From contig CM064572.1 of NCBI GenBank assembly GCA_032716605.1, forward strand, positions 42,997,008 to 43,061,007: a stretch of 64,000 nt of DNA, given 5' to 3'. The position numbers were made by a program, and so were the translations under genes. Origin of the DNA: Paralithodes platypus. Taxonomy: Eukaryota; Arthropoda; Malacostraca; Decapoda; Lithodidae. The notes under the pieces were generated by a model that was given only the letters and a program-made list of their open reading frames with translations, did not search any database and was not told the origin of the DNA. Within the stretch, counting starts at the first letter, position 1; each line of letters starts with the position of its first letter. Below, piece after piece: positions 38,950 through 49,898 of this stretch.

Positions 38950-39155
38950 CTTACCTGGTATGGAAACAAAACAAATAATTAGGATAGAAAAGAAACACTC
39001 CATTATTTAAATAACAATATTTAGGATATAAAAGAAACACTCCATGATATTAAAAAAACAATATTTAGGATAGAAAAGAAACATTCCATAATTGTAAGAA
39101 ATATTTAGGATACAAAAGAAACTCTCCATAATTGTAAAATATAATTAGGATAACA
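38950..39155 (+). repeat. Minisatellite, first part
   Basis: About four to five degenerate units of ~40 bp built around TTAGGATA(G)AAAAGAAACACTCCAT(A/G)ATTGTAA. Continues at 41871 beyond an inserted segment. Confidence 0.7.
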
Positions 39156-39162
39156 GAAAAAT

Positions 39163-41870
39163 TGTTATGTCGGGCTATAATATTTACAGCTCGTGATATA
39201 GTCTTTACTAGAATTCGATCTGGACTTATAGACCGTAAATAAACTCAACAGGGTCAAACCGAACACGTTCTTAATCTCACAAATAGGTATTCAATTAGGT
39301 ACTACATAACTCAATAACCACACACATAGCAATTATACACAAGTTTATTCAAGGATATTTATACCTGAAACACAGAATGTAGCTTTACCTGGATAATTAT
39401 CAGAACTATCAGGCAAGGTGGATAAGGCATATAAATAGTAGTTCATGAATGGGGAGCAATTGCTCTTCAACTGTGGTTATAAACAATGTGAATAATATGC
39501 AACTAAATAATACACGTGACTCATAGAATCAACCCTTAATAATAATAATGATGTGAGTCGAGTGTCTTCCGTGAATAAATCAACAATGAAAGAAACTAGA
39601 ACACAATCTCAAAATAAGAGAATCTGGGTGAGTTGAAAGGGTAAATAAGCACACAGGTAGGTGGGTGAGTCACACGGTAGGTAGGGGCGTGCTAGCCAGG
39701 TAGTCGCGTTTACTAAGGTGATATTCTCATTAACTAAGGGGGGTCAGGTCATATCTTTGTACTGTGGGGGTGGAAATTTAGTTTTGAATTAGTGCAACTA
39801 TGAATTTAGTTTCAATGATATTATTATGAAATTGGTGGCAGTATATCAATTAATTATTTGCACAAATTATTCTCAAGGAAACACTAATTATGTAATTTAT
39901 GATGGGAATCATATATTCACTTCAAACGATCGTATGTAATAATAACGAAACGAGTCGAGGAATTCAGATGTAAATTTAGTATACAATGATGAGTCGACTA
40001 TAGAATAATATCTATTAATTGTATTTAAGAACAGATTATAATTGGCTAAACAAACTTGGACAATGAATATTCTGGAAATGCTTGTAAAATGAAAGTGTAA
40101 TTGATAATTAATACAACAATAATTATGAATAGGAAATAGTGCACACGACGAAGTTGTGCTAAGGAAATACTCAAAATAGTATAACCAAGATGTCTGAACG
40201 AGTTAACAGAGTCTTAAGAAAATATAAACGTAACATGGGGTGTATGGAATATGATGAATAATTATGTAATAGAAACTATGCAATGCTAAAATTCCTAAGC
40301 ACGAAGAATCAGAACTAACATCAGTAATCAAATGAACGTAAATACTAATTCATAAAATAATTACAATGGTAGTTAATTAATGGTGTATAAATTGGGGAAC
40401 TCGGGAAGCAAATATGTTGATAGAATAACGCTTCTCAACGAGGAGACTGAGGTAAATAAATTATGAAAATGGGCGTAGGTTCTAGGTAATCAGTGATGAA
40501 TTAAGAAGGGGAAATATAACACGAAATACACTTCGACCTCAACTTGCAAAATACACAACAGAATACATATATTAGGAAAATCTGTGAATGTGTGGCGACG
40601 TGAATTAATTAACACAAATATAAAATGTATGTGTAGGACGTTCTAGGAAGATAAATTAATTATGAGAACTAGGTCTTGGACACAGACCTAACTAGGACTT
40701 TATATAAGAATTCAAAGGGATTAACACAGTACACAATTAAGGATCTTGGGCACAGATCTCAGAATGAATTAGCACAGCACGATACACATATTTTAACCTA
40801 TACCTCGACAACAATAACACAAAATAAGATACACAGGGACACTTAGGGTAAGATTAGAGGGTAGAGAGAGAGTACGGGTCTGGCCGACGTGGATCGTAGG
40901 TTCGTTGAGCAACACGTCAGGGGTAGAGGGCGCCACTCGAGCAGGACTTCCGGTTCCAGACTTCAGGAATGTGGGGCGTCACTCAAGCAGGAATTCAGGG
41001 GGGCACTTCAGGCAAGCACACTCTCCGGGCAGGGTAGGGGAAGGCTAGTACAAGCCACTACTGTGATTAGCTACTCTGCTCCTTGTTCAGGTTTAGGGTA
41101 GTACCGCAGTTGAGGTTTGCATACTTCTCTACAATTTCTTAGAGGTAATGTGCAGCTTTATTCTTGACTCTCGTTTACAGGGTTTCAAAATCATAAGGAT
41201 ATGGGGAAACGGTTGTGATGAAGTTGTGAGGTAATTACTTGTCGTAGGCATACATAATGGCTGTTTACATTGGTACATACTGTATATACTAGGTAGTTTA
41301 TTTAATTACTTAGGTGCTAATTACTTAGCCTAATAATGGAGAAATGGGATGTGTACAGAATCGTCCATGAGCTAAATTCCTAGACAAATGTTGTTATAGC
41401 TCGCCTAAGAGTTGTTCTTGGTAGAGATTTATGATATCTCCTGGTCTTTCATAATTTGTCTTCCTGTCTACATCCATTGGTATCTGTAGACTTCGGCCCA
41501 TTGATGTTTAATTTGCATAAACATCTCTTCACTGTATTGCATATACGGGAGCTGAGGAAATGCTGCGCTGTGGTTGGCTGTGACTCCAGGGGGGGGGGGG
41601 GGGGCTGGAGAGCAGGACTTGGATTGGTTGTGAGAATTTCCCATACTTGTGGCTGGTGGCTGTTGTCGTAGAGCACAGGGAAGCAGGGTCGCTCCTGTAT
41701 TTGTGCGGGGATTAGAGCACGGGGAAACAGGGGTGGCTCTTGTATTCTTCTTCTCTCCTTTCGTTCTCCTTTCGTCTTAGGTTCTGTTAGTTGCAGACTG
41801 GCTATTCTTCAACTATTCTCGGTTGGGCTGGTCTTCAGACCCGTCATTTCAGAAATACTCCAAGATTGTA
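39163..41870. mobile_element. Unclassified 2.7-kb insertion within the minisatellite
   Basis: The minisatellite stops at ...TAACAGAAAAAT and restarts at CAGAAATACTCC, so the material between looks inserted, perhaps with CAGAAA repeated at both sides. It begins near TGTCGGGCTATAA and ends near ACCCGTCATTTCA, so a TG...CA or short inverted end is possible. It is AT-rich, with a C/G-rich patch at 40870-41060 and a G-run at 41590-41603, and without a coding domain. Could be a non-autonomous LTR or DNA element. Confidence 0.4.
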
Positions 41871-42085
41871 AAGAATCTGCATAATTAGGATTAAACGGAA
41901 ACACTCCATGTTTGTAAACAATAATTAAGATTAAATATAATCACTCCATGCTTGTAACAAAATAATTAGGAAAAGAAACCCTCAATGATTACAAAGAAAA
42001 TATTTAGGATTAAAAAGAAACACTCCATGATTGTAAAAAAATAATTAGCATAAAAAATAAACACTCCATAATTGTGAGGTTATAC
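41871..42085 (+). repeat. Minisatellite, second part
   Basis: About five units of the same ~40-bp motif (ATTAGGATTAAA..GAAACACTCCATG(A/T)TTGTAA) as 38950-39155. Confidence 0.7.
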
Positions 42086-42104
42086 TCAGACGAACTACTG
42101 CCAA

Positions 42105-42290
42105 TCGACACCTAAAAGGAACGAACAGTCTTAAAATTGACAAAAATGGGGCAAAAGTTCTTAAACTCGCCAAACTAATGGGGTGCACGTCTTAAAATCT
42201 CGAAACAAATGGGTTAAGCATGAGGCAGAAGGGGGTCCAGAAAAAAAACTTCATAAGTAAAAATCTCCCCTTATCCCCTTCTGTACCAGC
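42105..42290 (-). repeat. R-family dispersed repeat, copy 4 (partial)
   Basis: Reverse-strand blocks TCGACACCTAAAAGGAACGAACAGTC, TGGGGCAAAAG, CCAAACTAATGGGG and GCATGAGGCAGAAGGGGGTCC, each read in short pieces. Confidence 0.55.
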
Positions 42291-42369
42291 GACGTCTTTT
42301 TAACTTTATTCTGGCTACTATTCAACGATTTCATTCCAGCAGTTAACATACTTCGAACTATCTTACTTA

Positions 42370-43035
42370 ACACTTAATGGATTCAGGGGCTGGAAGTGTA
42401 CTTGTGATGCAAATTTGATCAAAATCCATGCATTTTTACCTCGCCTATAAGTAATTTTTGGTTTTCGAAAAGCTTTATTGGGCACAACAAATGGTCCGAT
42501 TTCAATTCTGATATTACCAATGGTCGAAAATCTTTGATCAGCCACCATGGGCACTACAAATGTAAAAAAAATAAAAGTCGTATACCGTTGGAACCGCAAC
42601 GTCGTGAAGATTCCGAAAATACCCTTAAAAATACGAAAATGAAAAAACCGACCTGATAATTTACAAATATTTGCCTGGATTAAAACCCAGGCAATTTTGG
42701 AAAAATATAATTGATTATGGGTGAATGACAAGTCGTCGATTAAATCTGCGACCTGTTATGTAATCTGTAGGCCCAGGGGAGTTGAGTGGCACCGGGAATT
42801 CGGGACCACTATTAATGGCTACAGGCGACCTTGAAATATAAAAAATGGCCCATTTGGGGCGTCTCGGGAGGTCAAGTCAATATCGAAAACCCAAACTAAT
42901 GGTCCGATTTAAATTATGATGGTACCAATGGATTCAGGGGGTGGAAGTGTACTTGTGATATACATTTGATAAAAATCCATGCATTTTTACCTCGTCTATG
43001 AATATTTTTTGGCTTTCGAAAAGCTTTACTTGTAA
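42370..43035 (+). repeat. Direct duplication of a ~105-bp unit
   Basis: A unit beginning AATGGATTCAGGGG(C/G)TGGAAG and running through CATGCATTTTTACCTCG to TTTCGAAAAGCTTTA occurs at 42374-42476 and again at 42927-43030, 553 bp apart and with few differences. A third related piece (AATGGTCCGATTT(C/A)AATT) occurs at 42490 and 42898. Unidentified repeat. Confidence 0.7.
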
Positions 43036-43163
43036 AGCGAAAAACGTAAAGTCACTCATAAAACTTTGTGGACCTTTCCTATTTATAATTAAGAAAGTAT
43101 ATATTTGGCAGTGAAGTTGTGAATATATTTGTCTAAACATCAACTACAAAACTATATATACTA

Positions 43164-43656
43164 TTAACCCCTTATTAGCGGGGCCCGACTTAAGTCCTTA
43201 TCTAAAAACCTGGACTATGTGGCGGGGACCGACTTAAGTCTGTGTGCAATTTTTGAGCAAGAATGGCTGTGAGAGAGAGACGAGCGACGGGAGGAGCGTA
43301 GGTAACCTCATGACCGCTCGGCACGGACCCCGCGCGCCTACTGACATCTACTCCACACTACTCCACCCTCCCTACCTTGCCACACAGGGAATTATGTCAG
43401 GAAATTACCTTATTTTAGGGATTTTGCACTCATGTTGCACGATCGTTGCAAGAGAACGCGTGGTTATAGAAGGATGGTTCTGGTGTCATTGGAAAGCTCA
43501 ATTTACGCCCTTTCAGGGATACATAATTATATTACGCTCTGGCTCTTGTGTTTATGCATGAAAAAGAGCACGGAAACAAGGCCATTTAGGGTAAAAACCC
43601 CCCACCGCTGGGAGCGTAGTGGAAAAAAAATGACGGGCCCGCTCATAAGGTGTTAA
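43164..43656 (+). mobile_element. piggyBac-like MITE, copy 3 (diverged)
   Basis: TTAA at 43164-43167 and 43653-43656; ends CCCCTTATTAGCGG and CCGCTCATAAGGTG. It shares the internal order of copies 1 and 2 (CTGGACTATGTGGCG, GGCTGTGAGAGAGAG, GTTGCACG.TCGTTGCAAG, CCTTTCAGGGATA) but is much more diverged, so it is an older insertion or a sister subfamily. Confidence 0.85.
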
Positions 43657-43849
43657 TTGTAAAGCGAGTTCCATCCAAAAAATTAATCCAGAGTTATAAG
43701 AACATAAAGAAAAACACATTGACGATCCTGACTTAAAAATAAGGGACTGCACCTTATATTACGAAACGAGATAAACAAATCCAACATCTGACAGACAGCA
43801 ATATTCTACGGTGGCTAATTCCGAAAAATCCTGGGGGTCCTGCTATAAG

Positions 43850-44095
43850 GGGAGATTGTCGTTTTTCTGGACCCCCTTCTTCCTCATGTTTAGCCCCTTT
43901 AGTTATCAGATTTTAGGAGGTTTTCCCCATTAGTTTGTTGAATTTAAGATCTTCCGCCCCATTTCCTTGTAAATATTAAGACCTTTCGCGGTATTTAGGT
44001 GTCTATTTTTTTTTCGTGGCGAACGATAGGGAGTTTGAAATTTTTGAAGAACCGCCCTTTGGCCGGAAAAATTCAGTCCACCGAGTAAGTTAAAA
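43850..44095 (+). repeat. R-family dispersed repeat, copy 5
   Basis: Blocks CCCTTCTTCCTCATGTTTAG, CCATTAGTTTG, AAGATCTTCCGCCCC, AAGACCTTTCGCGG, TTTAGGTGTC and TTTGGCCGG in the usual order. Confidence 0.6.
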
Positions 44096-44139
44096 GTCCA
44101 TAATTACAATGCATTAAACACCCCCCTCCAGTGTTATCC

Positions 44140-44830
44140 TTATTCTTCAACAATACAAATATCAATCCTTCATCTTCTCTCAGTATTATTGGTGTCATTT
44201 TTCTTCTGCTCTCTCTTGGAAGGACCATATTACCAGTTTTGCTAAGGCGGCCTCCTAGAAGCTGGGTGTGCTCAACCGCTTAAGGGGCACAGTGCGTCCT
44301 TGTATTGAGTATTGTTCACATGTGAGGGGAGGATCCTCTCACACAGCACTTCTAGACAAAGTAGAAAGGAAAGCCTTTCGTATCATTAACTCCCGTCCAC
44401 TCACCGACAACTCTCTTTCTTCGCCGCAATGTTGCATCTCTCACTATTCTATCGCTACTACAATAATCAGTGTTCCTCAGAGCTCTCTCAGTGCATACCA
44501 CCTCCTCTACGTAGGGTACGTAGTTACCCGTCTTTCAAAAGAATCCCACCCCTACTCTGTACAACTTTCCAACTCAAGAGTGAAACGTTACTCCCAATCT
44601 TTCTTCTATTCAATAGCTGAGCTCTGGAACTCTCTCCCTGAATCCATCTTTCCCTCATCCTATAACTTATATTGCTTCAAACTCTGTGCATCCAGACATT
44701 TTGTCTCGAACGTTCCTTGATTATGGCCATGTCACTCTTTTAACTCTGGGGGAGGAACTCGTCACAGACAGTTTTGCCTTTTGTCTCCGTCATCCACATA
44801 GGAGAAAAAAACAAACAAACACCCAAATGC
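44140..44830 (+). pseudogene. 3' end fragment of an I/Jockey-like LINE RT
   Basis: Matches the end of the RT at 57490-58200: FNNTNINPSSSLSIIGVIFLLLSLGR-type sequence, then VRPCIEYCSHV, SSHTALLDKVERKAFRIINSRPL (in two pieces) and NSRVKRYSQSFF. About 45 bp that the other copy has (GGGTTCTTTTCCCCTGCACA...) is missing between short AGGGG/GGGGCA repeats. The 3' tail TCACATAGGAGAAAAAAACA is present. 5'-truncated and dead. Confidence 0.75.
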
Positions 44831-45129
44831 CTTTTTATCCTGACTATTATTCCAGCATGTTGAGTATACTTCTACCCCCCCCCCCCATACTGAATCAACA
44901 GACGCCCCTCCTCCCACCCACCTTTCCATCCCAACTTCTATTCCCGCATGTATAGTGTTATCAGAGCGGTGGCCTTTGATGTAAACACGTCAATAACAAA
45001 CGTATCATGAGCAAACTCTCATGTCATTAGTTTCCCTCTCTCTGTCACGGGGAAAATACGTACCGATATTATGGTCTTGGGAATTTCACGGGCTGTTACT
45101 TTACGGTGAATGATTGCAATTTATGATGG
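44831..45129. other. Spacer, no gene seen
   Basis: C-run near 44876-44886 and AT-rich unique-looking sequence. Confidence 0.4.
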
Positions 45130-45995
45130 CGATCAATTGGTGCACTGAATTATATAGCTTGATGTATATAAATATTAATAGTCATCGTAGTTTATAGTAA
45201 TATATAGTTGCACTGAATTATAGCTTTAGATTTATATGAATATTAATAAGCATCATCGTATATTAAAGTACAAAATTGGTGTACTAAATTATAGCTTTAG
45301 ATGTATATGAGTACTAAAAGTCATCGTAATTTTAAGTAATAATGTGGTGCACTGAATTGTATAGCTTGTGATGTATATAAGTACTAAAATTCATCGTAAT
45401 TTAGAGTAATAAATTGTTGCACTGAATTATAGCTTTAGATGTATATGAGTACTAACCGTCATCGTAATTGTTGCACTGAATTATAGCTTTAGATGTATAT
45501 GAGTACTAACCGTCATCGTAATTTAAAGTGCTGGTAATATATTGGTACACTGAATTATAGCTTTAGATGTATATGAGTACTAACCGTCATCGTAATTTAA
45601 AGTGCTGGTAATATATTGGTACACTGAATTATAGCTTTAGATGTATATGAGTACTAACCGTCATCGTAATTTAAAGTGCTGGTAGTATATTGGTACACTG
45701 AATTATAGCCTTAGATGTATATGAATATTAAAATTAATCGAAATTCAAAGTAATAAATTGGTGCACTGAATTATATAGCTTTAGATGTAGGCCTATATCA
45801 GCACTGAAAGTCATCGTAATTTAAAGTATACAATAGTTGCACTGAATTATAACCTTAGATGTACAGGATATGGGTATTAAAAGTCATCGTAATTTAAAGT
45901 GCTGGTAATAATTTGGTGCACTGAATTATTTAATTTTAGATGTATATGAATATTCACAATCACCGAGGCTTAAAGTAATACATTGGTGCTCTGAA
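45130..45995. repeat. Satellite array, ~74-bp unit with shorter variants
   Basis: About twelve head-to-tail units of the type GCACTGAATTATAGCTTTAG, ATGTATATGAGTACTAA(C)CG, TCATCGTAATTTAAAGTGCT, GGTAATATATTGGT. The three central units (about 45480-45700) are nearly identical with a 74-bp period; outer units are shorter (roughly 60-70 bp) and more diverged, as expected for unequal exchange. Confidence 0.85.
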
Positions 45996-46014
45996 TTATA
46001 TCGAGAATCAATTA

Positions 46015-46345
46015 GGGCAGTACCCAGGGGAAGAAACATAGTCATATAATAAGGAGTTGCTGGAACTCCTGTTTCATTTGCCTGGCTTCCCCCAATGTTT
46101 CTATTTGTGCTTCACCTACACAGAGAGTAATACAGCTAACTGTCACAAACACCTCCTACTATGCATTTCACTACACCAAAGCACACGACATGTCATTCCA
46201 ACACAACAAAACTACCTCTGACGTACCTTGATTTCGGTTCTCTATCACTCTTTCAACCTTGGGGGGGGGGGGGGGGGCGCACTGGTTACATGCAGCTTTG
46301 CCTTTTGTCTCCTTCAATCACATAGGGAAAAAATAAATAAACTGT
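46015..46345 (+). repeat. LINE 3'-UTR copy (I/Jockey-like family)
   Basis: Starts GGGCAGTACCCAGGGGA, includes CATTTGCCTGGCTTCC and CTACACAGAGAGTAAT, and ends GCTTTGCCTTTTGTCTCC..CAATCACATAGGG. The same end is seen at 58150-58210 and, reversed, at 48150-48455. A G-run at 46261-46277 interrupts it. Confidence 0.65.
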
Positions 46346-46479
46346 CAAAATGCGACCTAATAATGAAGGAGTTAATATAATTATATGGTTAATTGCCACC
46401 TGTAATATTATATACTGCAGGTTACATATTTCCTGCGTTTCTCCCACAAATTGGGGGTATTTTTTTAAGATAAAAATGA

Positions 46480-46620
46480 TAAGCACCTAAATCGCACGAA
46501 AGGTATAAATATTGCCCAAAAAATGAAGCAAAAAGTCTTTAAACCGCCAAACTAATAGGGTGAAAATAATAAAATCTGATAACTATTGGGGCTAAACATG
46601 AGTGCGAAGGGGGGAATCAG
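46480..46620 (-). repeat. R-family dispersed repeat, copy 6 (partial)
   Basis: ACCTAAATCGCACGAAAGG, AAAAGTCTTTAAACCGCC, CTAATAGGGTG and GGGGCTAAACATGAG in reverse order of copy 1. Confidence 0.5.
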
Positions 46621-46949
46621 AACAGCCAATCACCCCCCTTCTTAACAAACATTTATGTATGTCATTGTTTGCTACAAATTTGCTGTCAATGTCTAAAATG
46701 TAGGAGGGCGAACCAGCTTTGAGTACAAAACAAAAATAAAAAAATAACACAAAATTAATAAATGAATATAACGAACAGAGCTCCTGGCGATGTGACCAGT
46801 AACTACTCGGGTTAAAAATATAAATATATAATAAATACAAAAATAAATAAGTAAACGAAAATAGGGTGTGGCGAAGTGACCTAACACTACTCGGGTCAAC
46901 AGTAATAATATTTGAATTACGGTGGTCTGGGCTTATAGGGATTGACAGT

Positions 46950-48000
46950 ATATACATATACATACATAATATATACTGTACAAGTATACACACATCACAT
47001 ACATATATCTACTCGCTCACAAACACACACACATGTATCTATAAACACACACATATACAGTATATACACACATACACATCTTATAAACACACACACATAC
47101 ATATACACATCCTGTCGCTCACACACACACACACACATACAGTATATACATGCATACACACAGAAATATACAGCACCTATACAGACAAACCAATTACAAC
47201 ATAAACCCATCAAACGAACCCAAACATATATGCTAACACAAACAGTCCCCTCTCCCCAGAGAAACCCACTACAAATATACAAACAAATCCCTATGCAGCC
47301 CACAAATCACCCACAAAACCAAAAAGCCAGCCATAAACCACTCACAGAAACCAAAAACCCACCAATACACATAACAAACTTACAGGAACCCACCAACACC
47401 CTTAAACCACCCACAGCAACCCACACACCCTTGGAATCCCGAAGATATACAAAAACCACCTCTATAGAAATCCACAGACTCCCTATACACACACAGCAAC
47501 ACCACTTATAGAAAACCACAAATATACACAAAACACCGGTACTGAAACCCACAAGCACATAAAACCACCAACTGTAACTCACACACTCCCCAAAGAAACC
47601 CACAAATATAATAACAAATTCTACAGACACCCACAAATTACCCACAGAAACCCAAACTCCATAGAAACCTACAAATACACCCAAACACCATTATATACAC
47701 CCATACACCCACCGATACAAAAACCCACAATTATACGTAAAAAAATACAAAATCCACATATATACAACAACAAATACAGTAAGCCACAAACCCACCAATA
47801 TACAAACCCAAAATTATACAACAAACACTCCATCAACCCACAAATCCACACACACTCCTTATAGAAACTCACAAACATACAACAAACACTCTACAACTAT
47901 ACGTCAAACCTACAGAAACCCACACAAACTCCCAATAAAACCCCACAAATACACCCAAACACCCTTACAAAAACCTACAAACCCCCAAACCCCAAAGCCG
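46950..48000. repeat. CA-rich, almost G-free tract
   Basis: The first ~200 bp are (CA)n and TACA-type microsatellites. From about 47160 to 47990 the plus strand is composed of A, C and T with only a sprinkling of G, in irregular modules such as ACCCACAAATA, CACCCAAACACC and AGAAACCCACA. Open frames here in both strands are by-products of composition. A cryptic minisatellite is the simplest reading. Confidence 0.75.
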
Positions 48001-48149
48001 CCAACGCAGCCCCCTCTTTAATGGCATAGCTCACTTCTCCATTAGCGGGTAAAGGTCTAATCTTAACCATTATTTCCAGGCTGAAAAATAGTGGCAAGAA
48101 ATGGTCATTACCTATCACACTGGCACGGTGTGTGTCTGTGTGTGTGTGT

Positions 48150-48455
48150 GTGTGTGTGTTTCCTATGTATATGAAGGAGACAAAAGGCAAAGCTGCCTGT
48201 AACAAATGTCCTCCTCAAAGTTGAGACAATAACTGAGTTCCGAATTATAATTTTGTTGTGTCAGGAAGACGTGTCGTCTGTTGTCAAGTTAATAGGACGA
48301 CGAAGAGTTTGTGAGAGTTAGCCGGATTACTCTCTGTGTAGGAGAGGCACAAATAGAAACAGTGGAGTAAGCCAGGCAAATGAGAGAGTTGTTCCAGCAC
48401 CTCCTTATGATATGCCTATGTGGCCTCCCCTGGGTACTGCCCTGCTAGATTGGTG
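48150..48455 (-). repeat. LINE 3'-UTR copy, reverse strand
   Basis: Reverse complement of the 46015-46345 family: GGGCAGTACCCAGGGGAGGCC, CATTTGCCTGGCTTACTCCA, CTACACAGAGAGTAATCCGG and GCAGCTTTGCCTTTTGTCTCC in this order. A TG repeat (48128-48159) lies beside its 3' end. Confidence 0.65.
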
Positions 48456-48500
48456 CTTACAATCAGTGTGTGTGGTGTGTGTGGGTGTGATAATAATAAC

Positions 48501-48644
48501 TGTGGTATAATATCAGTGGAAGTTAATTATATATCTAAGCTATAATTCAAATAAATAAATCTAAATTAAATTACTCTAAGTCTAAATTGAAATTCATCTA
48601 ATTTAAACTAAATTACATCCAAAGGTCACTCACATACATTTTCA
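48501..48644 (-). repeat. BEL-2 3' LTR, distal piece
   Basis: TGTGGTATAATATCAGTGGA... matches 62964-63107, where the primer-binding site follows. On the minus strand the LTR ends ...ATACCACA, fitting the CA rule. Confidence 0.85.
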
Positions 48645-48860
48645 GTTCAGTGACAGTCAGTGACAGAGAAGGTTGTGTTAATCTGAGCTCCTGCCCGGAC
48701 CACTTACCAGTGACCTTTAGTGACCATTACACCTACCTGTGTTTGGGGGCAGTGCACTCGTGTTATATAAAAGTGTTATAGCTCAGTTTTTAGCTGTTAG
48801 TTTACTTGTTTTTGTTTTTCTGTACTTAGTTTCTTGTTCCTCGCTAAGCTTATTGGGATC

Positions 48861-49898
48861 ATGGCAGGTATGGAGTGCGAGTCTCTAACTGATCTGCATC
48901 ATCTTATTCTCCAGGTAAGAGAGGAGATGGTTGTGGTGAAGGAAGAGGTCTTGGCTCTAAGGGAGGTTAATGTTAAACTTCAGAGGGAAGTGGATTTGAT
49001 TAAAGACGAAAATCTAGCTTTCAAGCTTAGCCAAGAGGAAATAAAGTCAAGTAAGGGGAAAAGGGAGGAAGTTGATGAAAAATTGTATTCATGGCAGGTT
49101 GTTAAAAATACGGGTGGGAAAGTCACACTCAAGAAGCAGGATAGTAGAATAGGTATGAGTGTGACAAATACATTCTCTCCTTTGCGAGACGAATGTGAGG
49201 GAAAAGATAGTCAGGATAAGGGAGGGATAACCGAAGTGCCTGCCGCCGACTCAGCTCCAACCTCTGACGCTGTGCTACCTACCACCACCACTACCCCCAC
49301 CACCACCACCACCAAGGGACCTTCTGCCACCACCGGGGGTTCTCCAACTGCAGCTGCTGGATCCTCCCGATGGAAAGGTAAGTCTGTGTCCCGAGAAGGT
49401 AAGTCTGTGTCGATTGTGGGCGACTCCATGGTAAGACATTTAGTTAGGGCTACCCGCACTAAACTTAGGAAGGTTGTGTGTCTGCCTGGCCATGGAGTTG
49501 GGAGGGTTTTAGAGAAGATGGACCACATCTTGGAAGATAGTGGAGATAACCCCATTATCTGTCTCAGTGCCGGGAGTAACGATGTTGGTAAGGGTAGAAG
49601 TGAGGAACTGCTGCAGCAGTATCGGGATGTGTTAGATAAAGTTAGGATGAAGGGAGGGATCCCTGTAGTACATTGTATCCTACCCAGAAGAGGAGTTCCC
49701 AAGGAATGGACATCCAGGGCGATTGGTGTCAATTGCCGTTTGGAGAAATATTGCAAAGAAAAAGCAATACCATTCATTGATAACTGGGATAGTTTCTATG
49801 GGAGAGATGGGATGTACGCAAGGGATGGGGTTCATCTTTCACGGTTAGGGGTTTCTACATTAGCTAGTTCTTTAGATAGGGTGGTTGTGGGGTTTTGA
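48861..49898 (+). CDS. CR1 ORF1 protein with coiled coil and SGNH/esterase-like domain
   Basis: 345 residues from ATG 48861 (GATCATGG). Residues ~13-75 are heptad-rich and charged, a likely coiled coil. A Thr/Pro-rich linker (PTTTTTPTTTTT-like) follows. The C-terminal half is an SGNH hydrolase: VSIVGDSMVRHL (nucleophile Ser), PGHGVG (Gly), LSAGSNDVGKG (Asn), RDGVHLSRLG (Asp-x-x-His). Esterase-like ORF1 domains are established in the CR1/L2 LINE group and are thought to act in membrane or RNP interaction. Intact; stop TGA at 49896-49898 overlaps the ORF2 frame. Confidence 0.85.
   Translation: MAGMECESLTDLHHLILQVREEMVVVKEEVLALREVNVKLQREVDLIKDENLAFKLSQEEIKSSKGKREEVDEKLYSWQVVKNTGGKVTLKKQDSRIGMSVTNTFSPLRDECEGKDSQDKGGITEVPAADSAPTSDAVLPTTTTTPTTTTTKGPSATTGGSPTAAAGSSRWKGKSVSREGKSVSIVGDSMVRHLVRATRTKLRKVVCLPGHGVGRVLEKMDHILEDSGDNPIICLSAGSNDVGKGRSEELLQQYRDVLDKVRMKGGIPVVHCILPRRGVPKEWTSRAIGVNCRLEKYCKEKAIPFIDNWDSFYGRDGMYARDGVHLSRLGVSTLASSLDRVVVGF

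Noticed and set aside
45130..45995. Regular repeats resembling a CRISPR array
   Set aside because: Units are head-to-tail with no unique spacers of constant length and the DNA is eukaryotic; this is a satellite.
46942..47684. Open frames of 100-189 codons on both strands of the CA-rich tract
   Set aside because: They follow from the absence of G or of T-rich stops in a repetitive tract; the predicted proteins are low-complexity Thr/His/Pro or Cys/Val/Gly strings with no domain.
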